A stretch of 64,000 nucleotides of DNA from Actinomadura nitritigenes (GCF_017573545.1 NZ_JAGEOK010000016.1:62001-126000), one strand, 5' to 3'; positions 46,999-56,233 are shown, numbered from the stretch's first letter. Numbers and translations are program-made. Notes: generated by a model from the letters alone, not told the origin.

Positions 46999-47511
46999 TC
47001 ACACCCCGAACGGCGCCGCGTACTCGATCGGCCCGGACGGCACCGGACCGGACGACCCGGCCGGCACCAGCGCCATCAGCGCCTCGTCCGGCACCGCGAA
47101 CCCGGCCGACACCCCCAGCGACGACGCCCGCACGAACCCGAACCGCGGGTAGTACGCCGGATGCCCCAGCACCACCACCAGCCGCTCGCCCCGCCGCGCC
47201 GCCTCGGCCAGCGCCGCGCGGACCACCGCGTCGCCCGCACCGCGCCGCTGGTGCTCGGGCAGCACCGCCACCGGCGCCAGCGCCAGCGCGTCCGCGCCGC
47301 CGACCCGGCAGCGCGTCAGCAGCGCGTACCCGGCGACCCGTCCGTCCGGGGCCTCCGCGACGAACGACAGGCCCGGCAGCCACGCCGGGTCACCGCGCAG
47401 CGCGTCCACCAGGTCGGCCTCCTCGGCGGTCGGGAACGCCGCCTCCACCACCCGGCGCACCGCCGCGGCGTCCGCGCCCGTCTCCGGGCGCACCGTCCAC
47501 CGCCCGCTCAC
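46999..47511 (-). CDS. GNAT N-acetyltransferase
   Basis: A 170-residue YhbS-like GNAT enzyme. It shows VRPETGADAAAVRRVVEAAF at the N-terminus, motif A LAPVAVLPEHQRRGAGDAVV with the Q-x-x-G-x-G/A pyrophosphate loop, and LGHPAYYPRFGFVRAS typical of YhbS. The substrate is not predictable. It starts with GTG overlapping the rsgA stop by four bases, so it is translated with rsgA. Confidence 0.88.
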   Translation of the reverse strand: MSGRWTVRPETGADAAAVRRVVEAAFPTAEEADLVDALRGDPAWLPGLSFVAEAPDGRVAGYALLTRCRVGGADALALAPVAVLPEHQRRGAGDAVVRAALAEAARRGERLVVVLGHPAYYPRFGFVRASSLGVSAGFAVPDEALMALVPAGSSGPVPSGPIEYAAPFGV

Positions 47512-48590
47512 CGGTCGCGCCCCCGCTCCTTGTACATCTGCCGCTGCCATCGGCTCACGGCCTTCCACTTGTCGCGCTGCTCGGCGCGCAGCCGCGCGTC
47601 GGTCCGCGAGGCGATCCACGCGTTCTCGCGCAGCAGCCTGCGGTAGCTGTCCAGGCGCCGCTGCGGCAGCGACCCGTCCGCGACGGCCGCCAGCACCGCG
47701 CAGCCCGGCTCGCTCAGGTGCGCGCAGTCGCCGAACCGGCAGCCGCCGGCCAGCTCCTCGATGTCGGCGAACGTCCGCCGCAGGCCGTCGTCGGCGTCGA
47801 ACAGGCCCACGCCCCGCAGCCCCGGCGTGTCGATCAGGACGCCGCCGCCCGGCAGCGGAAGCAGCTCCCGCCGGACGGTGGTGTGCCGGCCCTTGCCGTC
47901 GGACGCCCGGACCTCGCCGGTGGCGAGGGCGTCGGCGCCCAGCAGCGCGTTGCCGAGCGTGGACTTGCCCGCGCCCGATGGCCCGACCAGCACCACCGTG
48001 CCCGACAGGACCGCCGCGACCACGTCGACGCCGTCACCGGTCGCGGCGCTGCACGCCACCACGTCCACGCCCGGAGCGGCGGCGGCGACGTCCGCGTGGG
48101 CGTCCGCGGCGGAGGCGACCTGGTCGGCCTTGGTGAGCACCACCACCGGCCGCGCCCCGCTCTCCCAGGCCAGCGCGAGCAGCCGCTCCAGGCGCCCGAG
48201 ATCGGGATCGGGCACCAGCGGCACCGCGATCGCGACGGTGTCGACGTTGGCGGCCAGCACCTGGCCGCGCGAGTCCCGCGCCGCCGACGACCGGACGATC
48301 GCGGTACGGCGCGGCAGCAGCTCCGCCAGCACCGGACGCCCGTCCGGACCGCCGGGCCGCAGCGCCGCCCAGTCGCCGGTGCACGGCGCCGCCGCCGGAT
48401 CGGCCGGTGACCCGAGCGCCCCGGCCGACGCCCGGCCCGGACCCGACTCGGTCACCACGTCGCACAGGCCGCGGTCCACCGCGGCGACACGCGCCGGCAC
48501 CAGCCCGGCCGCGCGGTGCGCAGAGAAGACGTTCTCCAAGGTCTCGTCCCAGCCATAGGCGGACAGGGGAGACCCGTCGAAAGAAGACAA
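47508..48590 (-). CDS. rsgA: ribosome small-subunit-dependent GTPase RsgA
   Basis: A 360-residue circularly permuted GTPase that acts late in 30S assembly. G4 (VVLTKADQV) precedes G1 (VGPSGAGKST), with G3 (IDTPGLRGVG) after it. The N-terminal OB fold is near 30-100. The C-terminal zinc finger uses CRFGDCAHLSEPGC. The TTG at 48590 (SSFDGSPLSAYGWDE...) is the likely start: AAAGGG lies ten bases before it, and longer frames have no site. A 22-residue leader-like peptide and a hairpin lie upstream. A GNAT gene follows in the same operon. Confidence 0.92.
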   Translation of the reverse strand: MSSFDGSPLSAYGWDETLENVFSAHRAAGLVPARVAAVDRGLCDVVTESGPGRASAGALGSPADPAAAPCTGDWAALRPGGPDGRPVLAELLPRRTAIVRSSAARDSRGQVLAANVDTVAIAVPLVPDPDLGRLERLLALAWESGARPVVVLTKADQVASAADAHADVAAAAPGVDVVACSAATGDGVDVVAAVLSGTVVLVGPSGAGKSTLGNALLGADALATGEVRASDGKGRHTTVRRELLPLPGGGVLIDTPGLRGVGLFDADDGLRRTFADIEELAGGCRFGDCAHLSEPGCAVLAAVADGSLPQRRLDSYRRLLRENAWIASRTDARLRAEQRDKWKAVSRWQRQMYKERGRDR

Positions 48591-48651
48591 CGGAATGGAA
48601 CCCTTTGCATGAAGGGGCCCCGGCGAGCACGCCGGACGAGACGGACCGGGG

Positions 48652-48720
48652 TCAGCCGGAGGCCCGGGAGATGAGGACGAGCTGGCTGCTGCGCGCAGCA
48701 GCGACCGCAACGACGGCCAT
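48652..48720 (-). CDS. leader-like peptide upstream of rsgA (22 residues)
   Basis: A very strong site (AAAGGGGGGTGAGG) precedes ATG 48720, which opens a 22-residue frame starting MAVVAVAAARSSQLVLIS. It ends 61 bases before the rsgA start. CCGGCG-TGCT-CGCCGG and CCCCGG/CCGGGG stems lie in between. The peptide is rich in Val, Ala and Leu. It may be an attenuating leader or a short secreted/toxic peptide. It is supported by the ribosome site and position only. Confidence 0.5.
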   Translation of the reverse strand: MAVVAVAAARSSQLVLISRASG

Positions 48721-48909
48721 GCACCTCACCCCCCTTTCGGTTCCGCCGCCCACTTTACCGGCCGACCCCGCGCCGGGCCAGGCGATTACCGGCCCCCGCC
48801 ATGCCGTCCCGTGCCGTGCCGTCCCGTGGCGGTCGCGGGACCGGCGGCGCGGGCGAGGGGAGTGGAATGGGCAAACGGAAAGTATGGTGATTTGGGGCGG
48901 CGGACCGTG

Positions 48910-50214
48910 ATGGGGGGCGTGACCGTGGACGAAAGGGACCGGCGGGACGAGCGGCCGCACGAGCCGCACGAGCCGGAGCGGGGCCTCGCCGAGCGCGCCG
49001 ACCGGGCCGCGGCCGAGCGCCTGGAAGAGCTGTGGAACGGGCTCGCGCCCGTCGCCGGCGGCGCCGCGCGCCTCGCCGCCACCGCCGGCGAACCCGTCCG
49101 GCGCGTCGCCCGCGACGCCGCGTCCCTCGCCGCCGCCCGCATCGTCGAGCAGATGGCCAGCACCCCGGTGATGCGGGCCGTGGAGAAGGCCGCCCGCGAC
49201 GCCGCCGTCAAGGCCGCGTCGGCCGCCGCGGAGAAGGCCGTCCGGGAGGCCCGCGCCGCCGCCGAGGCCAACCCCGCCACCGCGCCCGCCGTCGAGGCCG
49301 CCACCGCCGCGATGACCCTCGCCGAGCAGGCCGCCCGGCACCCCATGGCGATCGCCGCGCGCCGCCTCGCCGCCCGCAGCCCCCTGGCACGCGCCGCCAC
49401 CGCCACCGCGCTGGACATGGCGGGCCGCACCATGACCACCGCCGCGGCCTCGCCCGCCGTGCAGGCCGCCACCCGCGCCGTCGTGGACGCCGCGATCGAC
49501 GCCGTCGCCGACGCGGCCGTCGACGCCGCGCTGGTCGCCGGCCGCGACATCGTCGGGCGCGTCGTCCGGGAGACCGCCCGCGAGACCGCCCGGGACCTGG
49601 CCGCCGCGCTGCGCGACCGCGCCCGCGGCTCCGCCGAGCTCAACGCGATCGCCGCCGAGCTCACCCCGATCGCCGGCGCCGCCGCCGACGCCGGCCGCGA
49701 CCTGGCCGAGCGCACCGGCGCCCGCGACGCCGCCCGCTCCGCCGGCGGGCTGCTGGCCGCCGCCGCGGGCGGCGCGTTCGCCCGCACCGCCCGCGACCTG
49801 GCCGTCCGCGCCGCCACGCAGGCCGCCACCGCCGCGATCGAGCTGGTCATGGCCGAACTGCTCCGCGAAGCACTGAAGATCGCGATGAAGGACGTGCTGC
49901 GCGACATGGTCCTGGACGTCGCCCGCGACGTCGTCGTGGACGTGGCCCGCACCACCTGGACCACCGCCGCCCGCCCCACACCCGCACCCGGTCCCGGCTC
50001 CGGCCCTGGATCCGTCGTCGTCCGCGTCACCGCCGAGACCGTCGTCACCGAGACCGTCACCGAGACCGTCACCGAGACCGTCACCGAGACCGTCACCGCC
50101 GACACCGCTGGAATCCCCGGCGCCGGCGAGGCGCACCGCGACCCCTGGGCCGACGCCACCGATGACGTTCGCGGCGACGATCGCGGCGACGCCGGCGGCG
50201 CCCCGCCCCGCTGA
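48910..50214 (+). CDS. Ala-rich helical protein of unknown function
   Basis: A 434-residue protein with no recognised domain. Residues 20-355 are dominated by Ala, Arg, Glu, Asp and Val in amphipathic-helix patterns (AASAAAEKAVREARAAAEAN, AAVDAALVAGRDIVGRVVRE, LKIAMKDVLRDMVLDVARDV). There is no signal peptide and no clear membrane helix. A Pro/Gly linker precedes a V-T-E-T repeat run (TETV four times) and an acidic Asp/Gly tail. It resembles LEA-, phasin- or apolipoprotein-like surface-binding helices more than an enzyme. ATG 48910 is used; GTG 48925 is an alternative. It is followed by a two-component system. Confidence 0.7.
   Translation: MGGVTVDERDRRDERPHEPHEPERGLAERADRAAAERLEELWNGLAPVAGGAARLAATAGEPVRRVARDAASLAAARIVEQMASTPVMRAVEKAARDAAVKAASAAAEKAVREARAAAEANPATAPAVEAATAAMTLAEQAARHPMAIAARRLAARSPLARAATATALDMAGRTMTTAAASPAVQAATRAVVDAAIDAVADAAVDAALVAGRDIVGRVVRETARETARDLAAALRDRARGSAELNAIAAELTPIAGAAADAGRDLAERTGARDAARSAGGLLAAAAGGAFARTARDLAVRAATQAATAAIELVMAELLREALKIAMKDVLRDMVLDVARDVVVDVARTTWTTAARPTPAPGPGSGPGSVVVRVTAETVVTETVTETVTETVTETVTADTAGIPGAGEAHRDPWADATDDVRGDDRGDAGGAPPR
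50044..50097. repeat. 12-bp tandem repeat, four and a half copies
   Basis: GTCACCGAGACC is repeated four times plus a half copy, encoding V-T-E-T units in the Ala-rich protein. The frame is kept at any copy number. Confidence 0.92.
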
Positions 50215-50222
50215 AGGCCTGC

Positions 50223-50252
50223 TCAGAACTTTCTGAAAGATCGATGAGAAAC
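50223..50252. promoter_or_regulatory. dyad and ATGAGAAAC motif before the two-component genes
   Basis: TCAGAA-CT-TTCTGA (50223-50236) is a perfect palindrome. ATGAGAAAC (50244-50252) follows, and the identical nine bases recur inverted at 52591-52599, before the glycosyltransferase operon. They may be binding sites of the response regulator encoded next. Confidence 0.5.
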
Positions 50253-50299
50253 GCCCGTCCGCGGCCGGAGCCCTCACCGGCGGTGTTTACGGTGAGTGC

Positions 50300-51037
50300 A
50301 TGGAGCCCGGCACCCCGCAGGCGGCACCCGCCGCACGGATACTGATCGTCGACGACGAGCCCGCCGTCCGCGAATCGCTGTCCAGCAGCCTGGAATTCGA
50401 GGGCTACCGGGTCGCCGAGGCCGCCGACGGCGCCATGGCCCTGGAACGCGTCCAGGCCGACCGCCCCGACCTGGTCGTGCTGGACGTGCTCATGCCCCGC
50501 ATGGACGGCCTGACCACCTGCCGGCGGCTGCGCGCCCTCGGCGCCACCATGCCGGTGCTGATGCTCACCGCCCGCGACATGGTCGGCGACCGGGTCACCG
50601 GCCTGGACGCCGGCGCCGACGACTACCTCGCCAAGCCCTTCGAGCTGGACGAGCTGCTGGCGCGGGTACGGGCCCTGCTGCGCCGCAGCGCGATGAACGC
50701 CGACACCGGCGGCGACGCCCGCCGCGAGGACGTCCTGGCCTTCGACGACCTGCGGATGGACACCCTCACCCGCGAGGTCGCCCGCGCCGGCAGGCCCCTG
50801 TCGCTCACCCGCACCGAGTACATGCTGCTGGAGATGTTCCTGACCCACCCCCGCCAGGTCCTCACCCGCGAGCAGATCCTGGAGACCGTCTGGGGGTTCG
50901 ACTTCGAACCCGCCTCCAACTCCCTCGACGTGTACGTGATGTACCTGCGGCGCAAGACCGAGGCCGGCGGGATGCCGCGGCTCGTGCACACCGTCCGCGG
51001 CGTCGGCTACGTCCTGCGGACGGCGGCGTCCCCGTGA
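50300..51037 (+). CDS. OmpR-family response regulator (MprA-like)
   Basis: A 245-residue regulator. The receiver domain (about 14-125) shows the acidic pocket IVDDEP, the phospho-acceptor Asp in LVVLDVLMPRMDG, the switch Thr/Ser in LMLTARD and the Lys in LAKPFELDE. A winged-helix output domain (about 145-240) includes LTRTEYMLLEMFL, EQILETVWGFDFEPASN and the YLRRKTE...VHTVRGVGYVL recognition and wing segments. Its stop overlaps the histidine-kinase GTG. The MprA-type sequence suggests an envelope-stress role. Confidence 0.94.
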   Translation: MEPGTPQAAPAARILIVDDEPAVRESLSSSLEFEGYRVAEAADGAMALERVQADRPDLVVLDVLMPRMDGLTTCRRLRALGATMPVLMLTARDMVGDRVTGLDAGADDYLAKPFELDELLARVRALLRRSAMNADTGGDARREDVLAFDDLRMDTLTREVARAGRPLSLTRTEYMLLEMFLTHPRQVLTREQILETVWGFDFEPASNSLDVYVMYLRRKTEAGGMPRLVHTVRGVGYVLRTAASP

Positions 51038-52554
51038 CAGCCGGGCGGCGCCCCGGCGCGACGCGCGCGCCCAAGCGCCCGCCGGTGACGCGGCGGCTGA
51101 CGCTGCGCGCCCGCATGGCGCTGCTCACCGCCGTCGCCGTCGCGCTCGCCGTCGCCGTCTGCGCCGCCGCCGGCTGGTACCTCACCCGCAACCAGCTCTA
51201 CCGCGAGCTGGACCGCCGGCTCGGCGCCGCCGACGTCGGCGGCCCGCCCGGCTCCGAGGGCCCCGGCGCGCCCGGCGGCGGGCCCGGCCGCGGCGTCCAG
51301 CGGATGCTGGGCCGGCAGATCGAGGCCGCGCTGCTCGACTGCCGCTCCAGCAGCAGCACCAGCACCAGCGACGGCCGGGGGTTCGGCCCCTACGAGATCG
51401 TCCAGGTGGTCAATGCGCAGGGGCGGCCCTGCACGGTCCCCGACGCCGGGTCGCTGAAGGTCACCGCCGCCGACGCCGCCGTCGCCCGCGGCGACAGCGA
51501 CCGCGCCCTGCACGACGGCACCGGCGTCAGCCCCGGCGGCAAGACCGTGGACGTGCGGATCCTCACCTTCCCCGCGCGCGCCGCCGACGGCACCCCGATC
51601 GCGCTGTCGGTCGCGCTGTCCCTGGACGAGGTGGAGGGGCCGCTGGACAACCTCGCGCTGCTGCTGGTCGCCGTCACCGCCCTCGGAGTGCTGGTGTCCG
51701 CCGGCGCCGGCCTCATGATCGCCCGCGCGTCGCTGCGCCCCGTCGACGAGCTGACCGGCGCCGTCGAGCACATCGCCCGCACCGAGGACCTCGGCACCCG
51801 CATCCCCGCCGAGGGCACCGACGAGATCGCCCGGCTCAGCCGCTCCTTCAACGCCATGACCGGCGCCCTGGCCGCCTCCCGGGAACGGCAGCAGCAGCTG
51901 ATCGCCGACGCCGGGCACGAGCTGCGCACCCCCCTCACCAGCCTGCGCACCAACATCGACCTGCTGCTGCGCGCCGAGGCGACCGGCCGCGACCTGCCCG
52001 CCGCCGCCCGCCACAACCTCCTCGTCAGCGTCAAGGCGCAGATGCAGGAGCTGTCCAGCCTGGTGGGGGACCTGCTGGAACTCGCCCGGCCCGACGAGGC
52101 CGAACCCGTCCTGGAGACCGTCGCGCTGCACGACGTCGTGGACCGCGCCGTCGAACGCGCCCGGCTGCGCGGCCCCGGCCTGACCGTGCAGGCCGACACC
52201 GAACCCTGGTACGTCCAGGGCGACCCCGCCTCGCTGGAACGCGCCGTGGTGAACCTGCTGGACAACGCCGTGAAGTTCTCCCCACCCGCCGGGACCGTCA
52301 CCGTCCGGCTCGCCGGCGGCGAGCTGACCGTCCGCGACCACGGCCCCGGCATCCCCGCCGCCGACCTCCCGCACGTGTTCGAGCGGTTCTGGCGGTCCCC
52401 GTCGGCGCGCAGCCTCCCCGGCTCCGGGCTGGGCCTGTCGATCGTCGCCCGCGTCGTCGCCGAGATGGGCGGCACCGTCGACCTCGGACCCGCCGAGGGC
52501 GGCGGCGCCCTGGCCCGCCTCCGACTCCCGGGCACCGGCGCACCCCGCGACTGA
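51034..52554 (+). CDS. sensor histidine kinase (MprB-like)
   Basis: A 506-residue membrane kinase. Helix 1 lies near 28-50 (MALLTAVAVALAVAVCAAAG) and a sensor loop of about 155 residues with a Gly/Pro-rich start and a Ser-rich patch follows. Helix 2 lies near 207-230. Then come HAMP, the H-box (DAGHELRTPLTSL), N-box (NLLDNAVKFS), D-box (RDHGPGIP), F-region and G-box (GSGLGLSIV). GTG overlaps the regulator stop by four bases. The signal is unknown. The downstream glycosyltransferase operon is a likely target. Confidence 0.94.
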   Translation: MTAGRRPGATRAPKRPPVTRRLTLRARMALLTAVAVALAVAVCAAAGWYLTRNQLYRELDRRLGAADVGGPPGSEGPGAPGGGPGRGVQRMLGRQIEAALLDCRSSSSTSTSDGRGFGPYEIVQVVNAQGRPCTVPDAGSLKVTAADAAVARGDSDRALHDGTGVSPGGKTVDVRILTFPARAADGTPIALSVALSLDEVEGPLDNLALLLVAVTALGVLVSAGAGLMIARASLRPVDELTGAVEHIARTEDLGTRIPAEGTDEIARLSRSFNAMTGALAASRERQQQLIADAGHELRTPLTSLRTNIDLLLRAEATGRDLPAAARHNLLVSVKAQMQELSSLVGDLLELARPDEAEPVLETVALHDVVDRAVERARLRGPGLTVQADTEPWYVQGDPASLERAVVNLLDNAVKFSPPAGTVTVRLAGGELTVRDHGPGIPAADLPHVFERFWRSPSARSLPGSGLGLSIVARVVAEMGGTVDLGPAEGGGALARLRLPGTGAPRD

Positions 52555-52590
52555 CCACCCGCGCCAAAGGGACCGGTGCGCGCCCCGCGG

Positions 52591-52599
52591 GTTTCTCAT
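52591..52599. promoter_or_regulatory. inverted copy of ATGAGAAAC
   Basis: GTTTCTCAT, the exact complement of the motif at 50244-50252, lies 57 bases before the glycosyltransferase start, in the only non-GC-rich part of that gap. Confidence 0.4.
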
Positions 52600-52655
52600 A
52601 CCGCGTTAATCAACGGCTCAGGGGCTTCCCACACCCGCACCCGAACCTCGGTCCC

Positions 52656-54017
52656 ATGAGTCACCTTGTCACCGAACGAGGCACGCCCGCCGCGCCGCCC
52701 CCGCCCGTGCACGACCACGGCGGGCGGGGCAGGCTGGTCGAGGTGGTCATCCCCGTCTACAACGAGGAACGCGTCCTCGCCGCGAGCGTGCGGCGGCTGC
52801 ACGCCTACCTGGCCGACACCTTCCCCTACCCGTTCCGCATCACCATCGCCGACAACGCCAGCACCGACGGCACCTGGCGCGCCGCCCGGGAACTGATGGC
52901 GCGGCTGGAGCACGTCCACGCCGTCCACCTGGACCTGAAGGGGCGGGGACGCGCCCTGCGGCACGTGTGGGGCACCAGCGACGCCGACGTCGTCGCCTAC
53001 ATGGACGTGGACCTGTCCACCGACCTGGACGCGTTCCTGCCGCTGGTCGCGCCGCTGATCTCCGGGCACAGCGACCTGGCGATCGGGTCCCGGCTCACCC
53101 GCGGGTCCGCCGTCGTGCGCGGCCCCCGCCGCGAGGTCATCTCCCGCTGCTACAACCTGCTGCTGCGCACCACCCTCGCCGCCCGCTTCTCCGACGCCCA
53201 GTGCGGCTTCAAAGCCGCCCGCACCGAGATCGTGCAGGCGCTGCTGCCGTCGGTGGAGGACGAGGAGTGGTTCTTCGACACCGAGCTGCTGCTGCTCGCC
53301 GAACGCAACGGGCTGCGCATCCACGAGGTCCCCGTCGACTGGGTCGACGACCCCGACTCCCGCGTCGACGTCGTCCGCACCGCCCGCGACGACCTGCGCG
53401 GCATGGCCCGCGTCGCCCGCCGCATGCTCACCGGCGCGTTCCGCGCCCCCGTCGGCGGCCGCCGCGCCCCCGCCGCGAAGGACGCGCTGCCCGCCGGGAT
53501 GGCGCGGCAACTGCCCGCCTTCGCCGTCATCGGCGCCATCAGCACCGTCGCGCAGCTCGTCCTGTTCGTGCTGCTGCGGCTGGCGATGGGCCCGCTGTGG
53601 GCGAACGCGCTGTCCCTGATCATCACCACCGTCGGCAACACCGCCGCCAACCGCCGCTTCACCTTCGGCGTCACCGGCACCGGCCGCGCCCTGCGCCAGC
53701 AGCTCGAAGGCGGCCTGGCGTTCCTGCTCGGCCTCGCGCTGTCCACCGGCGGGCTGGCGCTGCTGCACGCCGCCGCGCCCGGCGCGTCCCGCGCCGTCGA
53801 GGTCGGCGCGCTCGTCGCCGCCAACGCCGTCGCCACCCTGGTGCGGTTCCTGCTGATGCGCGCCTGGATCTTCCACCCCCGCCGCCTGGGGCACCGCGAG
53901 GAAGGCGCCGGCTCCCCGCACGCCGGCGACCCGCGCACCGCCCTCCGCACCGACGTCACGATCTCCCGGGACGGCCGCGCGCCGGCCGCCGGGGAGACCG
54001 GAGGAAACCTGTCATGA
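52656..54017 (+). CDS. GT2 glycosyltransferase with GtrA domain (YkcC-like)
   Basis: A 453-residue polyprenyl-phosphate sugar synthase. The N-domain shows EVVIPVYNEERVLAASVRRL, IADNASTDGT and the DxD in VAYMDVDLSTDLDAFL. The C-domain (about 285-400) is GtrA-like with four helices (FAVIGAISTVAQLVLFVLLR ... NALSLIITTVGNTAANRRFTF). This fusion charges a polyprenyl phosphate with sugar and may flip it, feeding the two following GT39/PMT-type transferases. It overlaps the next gene by ATGA. Confidence 0.92.
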   Translation: MSHLVTERGTPAAPPPPVHDHGGRGRLVEVVIPVYNEERVLAASVRRLHAYLADTFPYPFRITIADNASTDGTWRAARELMARLEHVHAVHLDLKGRGRALRHVWGTSDADVVAYMDVDLSTDLDAFLPLVAPLISGHSDLAIGSRLTRGSAVVRGPRREVISRCYNLLLRTTLAARFSDAQCGFKAARTEIVQALLPSVEDEEWFFDTELLLLAERNGLRIHEVPVDWVDDPDSRVDVVRTARDDLRGMARVARRMLTGAFRAPVGGRRAPAAKDALPAGMARQLPAFAVIGAISTVAQLVLFVLLRLAMGPLWANALSLIITTVGNTAANRRFTFGVTGTGRALRQQLEGGLAFLLGLALSTGGLALLHAAAPGASRAVEVGALVAANAVATLVRFLLMRAWIFHPRRLGHREEGAGSPHAGDPRTALRTDVTISRDGRAPAAGETGGNLS

Positions 54018-56215
54018 CCCAGACGCTCCCCGCGCCGCCCACCGGAACCGCGGCCCCCGCGCCCCGCGGCAGGATCCGCCGGATCCTGCTCGGCGGCCCC
54101 GGCGACCCCGCCTGGTCGCGCCCCGCGCTGTGGGCGGTGCTGGCCCTCGCCGCCGCCCTGTACGCCTGGGACCTCACCTCCGGCGGCAACGCCAACAGCT
54201 ACTACTCCGCCGCCGTCAAGAGCGGCACCCAGAGCTGGAAGGCGTTCTTCTTCGGCTCCCTGGACGCCGGCAACTACATCACCGTCGACAAACCGCCGAT
54301 GGCGCTGTGGGCGCAGGAGCTGTTCGCCCGCGTCATCGGGTTCGGCACCCCCGCCCTGCTGCTCCCGCAGGTCCTCGAGGGCGTCGCCGCCGTGGCGATC
54401 CTGCACGCCACGGTGCGCCGCGCGTTCGGGCACCCCGCCGCGCTCATCGCCGCCGCCGTGCTGGCCCTCACCCCGATCACCGTCGCGATCAACCGCGACA
54501 ACAACCCCGACACGCTGCTGGTGCTGCTGCTGGTCGCCGCCGCGTGGGCGTGCCAGCGCGCCGTCGAGACGGGGCGGCTGCGGCCCCTGCTGCTGTCGGC
54601 GTTCCTGGTCGGCTGCGGCTTCAACACCAAGATGCTGCAGGCGTTCCTGGTCGTCCCCGCGTTCGCGCTGGTCTACCTGATCGCGGGACGCCCGGGGATC
54701 GTGCGGCGCCTCGGGCACCTGGTCGCCGCCGGCGCCGTCCTGGCGGTGTCGTCGTCCTGGTGGATGCTGATCGTCGACGCCGTCCCCGCGGGCAGCCGGC
54801 CCTACATCGGAGGCAGCACCGACGGCACCGTCTGGGACCTGGTCATCGGCTACAACGGCCTCGGCCGCGTCTTCGGCGAGAACAGCGGACCCGGCGGGGG
54901 ACGCGGCGGACCCGGCGGCGGCGCCTCCTTCGGCGGCCAGGCCGGCGCCGGACGGCTGTTCAACGACATCGTCGGCGGCCAGATCTCCTGGCTGATCCCG
55001 TTCGCCGTGATCGCGCTGATCGCCTGCCTGGTGCTGCTGTGGAAGCGGCCCCGCACCGACCTCGCCCGCGCCGCGCTGCTGCTGTGGGGCGGATGGCTGG
55101 CCGTCCACTACGTCATCTTCAGCTTCGCCGAAGGCACCTTCCACCCCTACTACACCACCGCCCTGGCACCCGCGATCGCCGCGCTGACCGGCGCGGGCGC
55201 CGTCCTGCTGTTCCGCGCGGACCACGGCGAGGCCCGCTGGGGCCGGGTGCGGCCGCTGGTGGGGGCGGTCGCGATCGCCGTGACCGGAGCGTGGGCGTTC
55301 GTCCTGCTGGACCGCACCCCGTCCTGGCATCCCTGGCTGCGCTGGACGATCGTCGCCGCGACCGCGGCGTCCATCGCCGCGCTGCTGCTGGGCCGCCTCG
55401 TGCGCCGCGCCGGAACCCGCGCCCTCGTGGCCGGGACCGCCCTCGCCGCCGTCGCGACCCTCGCCGGACCGGGCGCGTACGCGGTGTCGGCGGCGTCCAC
55501 CGCCTCCAACGGCACCAACCCGCAGGCCGGACCGGCCACCGGATTCGGCGGTCCCGGAGGCATGCGCGGAGGACCCGGCGGCATGCCCGGCGGGTTCAGG
55601 GGCGGCTTCCCCGGCGGTCAGATGCCCGGCGGCGCGCCGGGCGGCGCTCCCGGCGGTCAGATGCCGGGCGCCGCGCCCGGCGGGCAGACCTCCGCGGGCC
55701 AGGGCTCCCGCTCGGACAGCGGGCAGATGCCGTGGACGCGCGGCGACCGCTCCCAGCGGTCCGGCGGCGCACGCGGCGGGTTCGGCGGCGGCCCCGGCGG
55801 CGAGGCCAGCACTCAGATGATCTCCTACCTGGAGAGGAACCAGGGGAGCGCGACCTGGCTGGTGGCGGTCTCCAGCGCCCAGTCCGCGAGCTCGATCATC
55901 CTCAGCACCGGACGTCCCGTCATCGCGATGGGCGGCTTCACCGGCTCCGACCCCGCGATGACCGTCGCCAAGCTGCAGAAGTACGTCAAGGACGGCAAGC
56001 TGCGCTACATCATGCTCGGCGGCGGCATGGGCCCCGGCGGCGGGAACTCCTCCGTCACCGCCTGGGTGCAGAAGAACGGCACCCTGGTCGACCCCTCCGA
56101 ATACGGCGGCACCACGTCGTCCGGCACCTCGTCCGGAACCGCGCAGTCGGGCACCTCGCAGTCCGGTTCCGCGTCGTCCGGCTCCACCGGCGCCCAGCTG
56201 TACAAGCTGGGCTGA
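54014..56215 (+). CDS. GT39/PMT-type membrane glycosyltransferase (YkcB-like) 1
   Basis: A 733-residue polytopic transferase using polyprenyl-phosphate sugars. Conserved marks are NANSYYSAAVKSGTQSWKAF, DAGNYITVDKPPMALW with the catalytic acidic loop, and RDNNPDTLLVLLLVAAAWA. GAGFNTK-type loops (VGCGFNTKMLQAFLVVPAFA) follow. About 12 helices span residues 35-500. A Gly-rich insert sits at about 295-315, then a Gly/Pro/Met low-complexity linker (about 510-600). The C-terminal extracytoplasmic domain (about 600-690, YLERNQGSATWLVAV ... YIMLGGGMG) is shared with its neighbour. Confidence 0.9.
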   Translation: MTQTLPAPPTGTAAPAPRGRIRRILLGGPGDPAWSRPALWAVLALAAALYAWDLTSGGNANSYYSAAVKSGTQSWKAFFFGSLDAGNYITVDKPPMALWAQELFARVIGFGTPALLLPQVLEGVAAVAILHATVRRAFGHPAALIAAAVLALTPITVAINRDNNPDTLLVLLLVAAAWACQRAVETGRLRPLLLSAFLVGCGFNTKMLQAFLVVPAFALVYLIAGRPGIVRRLGHLVAAGAVLAVSSSWWMLIVDAVPAGSRPYIGGSTDGTVWDLVIGYNGLGRVFGENSGPGGGRGGPGGGASFGGQAGAGRLFNDIVGGQISWLIPFAVIALIACLVLLWKRPRTDLARAALLLWGGWLAVHYVIFSFAEGTFHPYYTTALAPAIAALTGAGAVLLFRADHGEARWGRVRPLVGAVAIAVTGAWAFVLLDRTPSWHPWLRWTIVAATAASIAALLLGRLVRRAGTRALVAGTALAAVATLAGPGAYAVSAASTASNGTNPQAGPATGFGGPGGMRGGPGGMPGGFRGGFPGGQMPGGAPGGAPGGQMPGAAPGGQTSAGQGSRSDSGQMPWTRGDRSQRSGGARGGFGGGPGGEASTQMISYLERNQGSATWLVAVSSAQSASSIILSTGRPVIAMGGFTGSDPAMTVAKLQKYVKDGKLRYIMLGGGMGPGGGNSSVTAWVQKNGTLVDPSEYGGTTSSGTSSGTAQSGTSQSGSASSGSTGAQLYKLG

Positions 56216-56233
56216 CCCCTGGGACATCCCACG

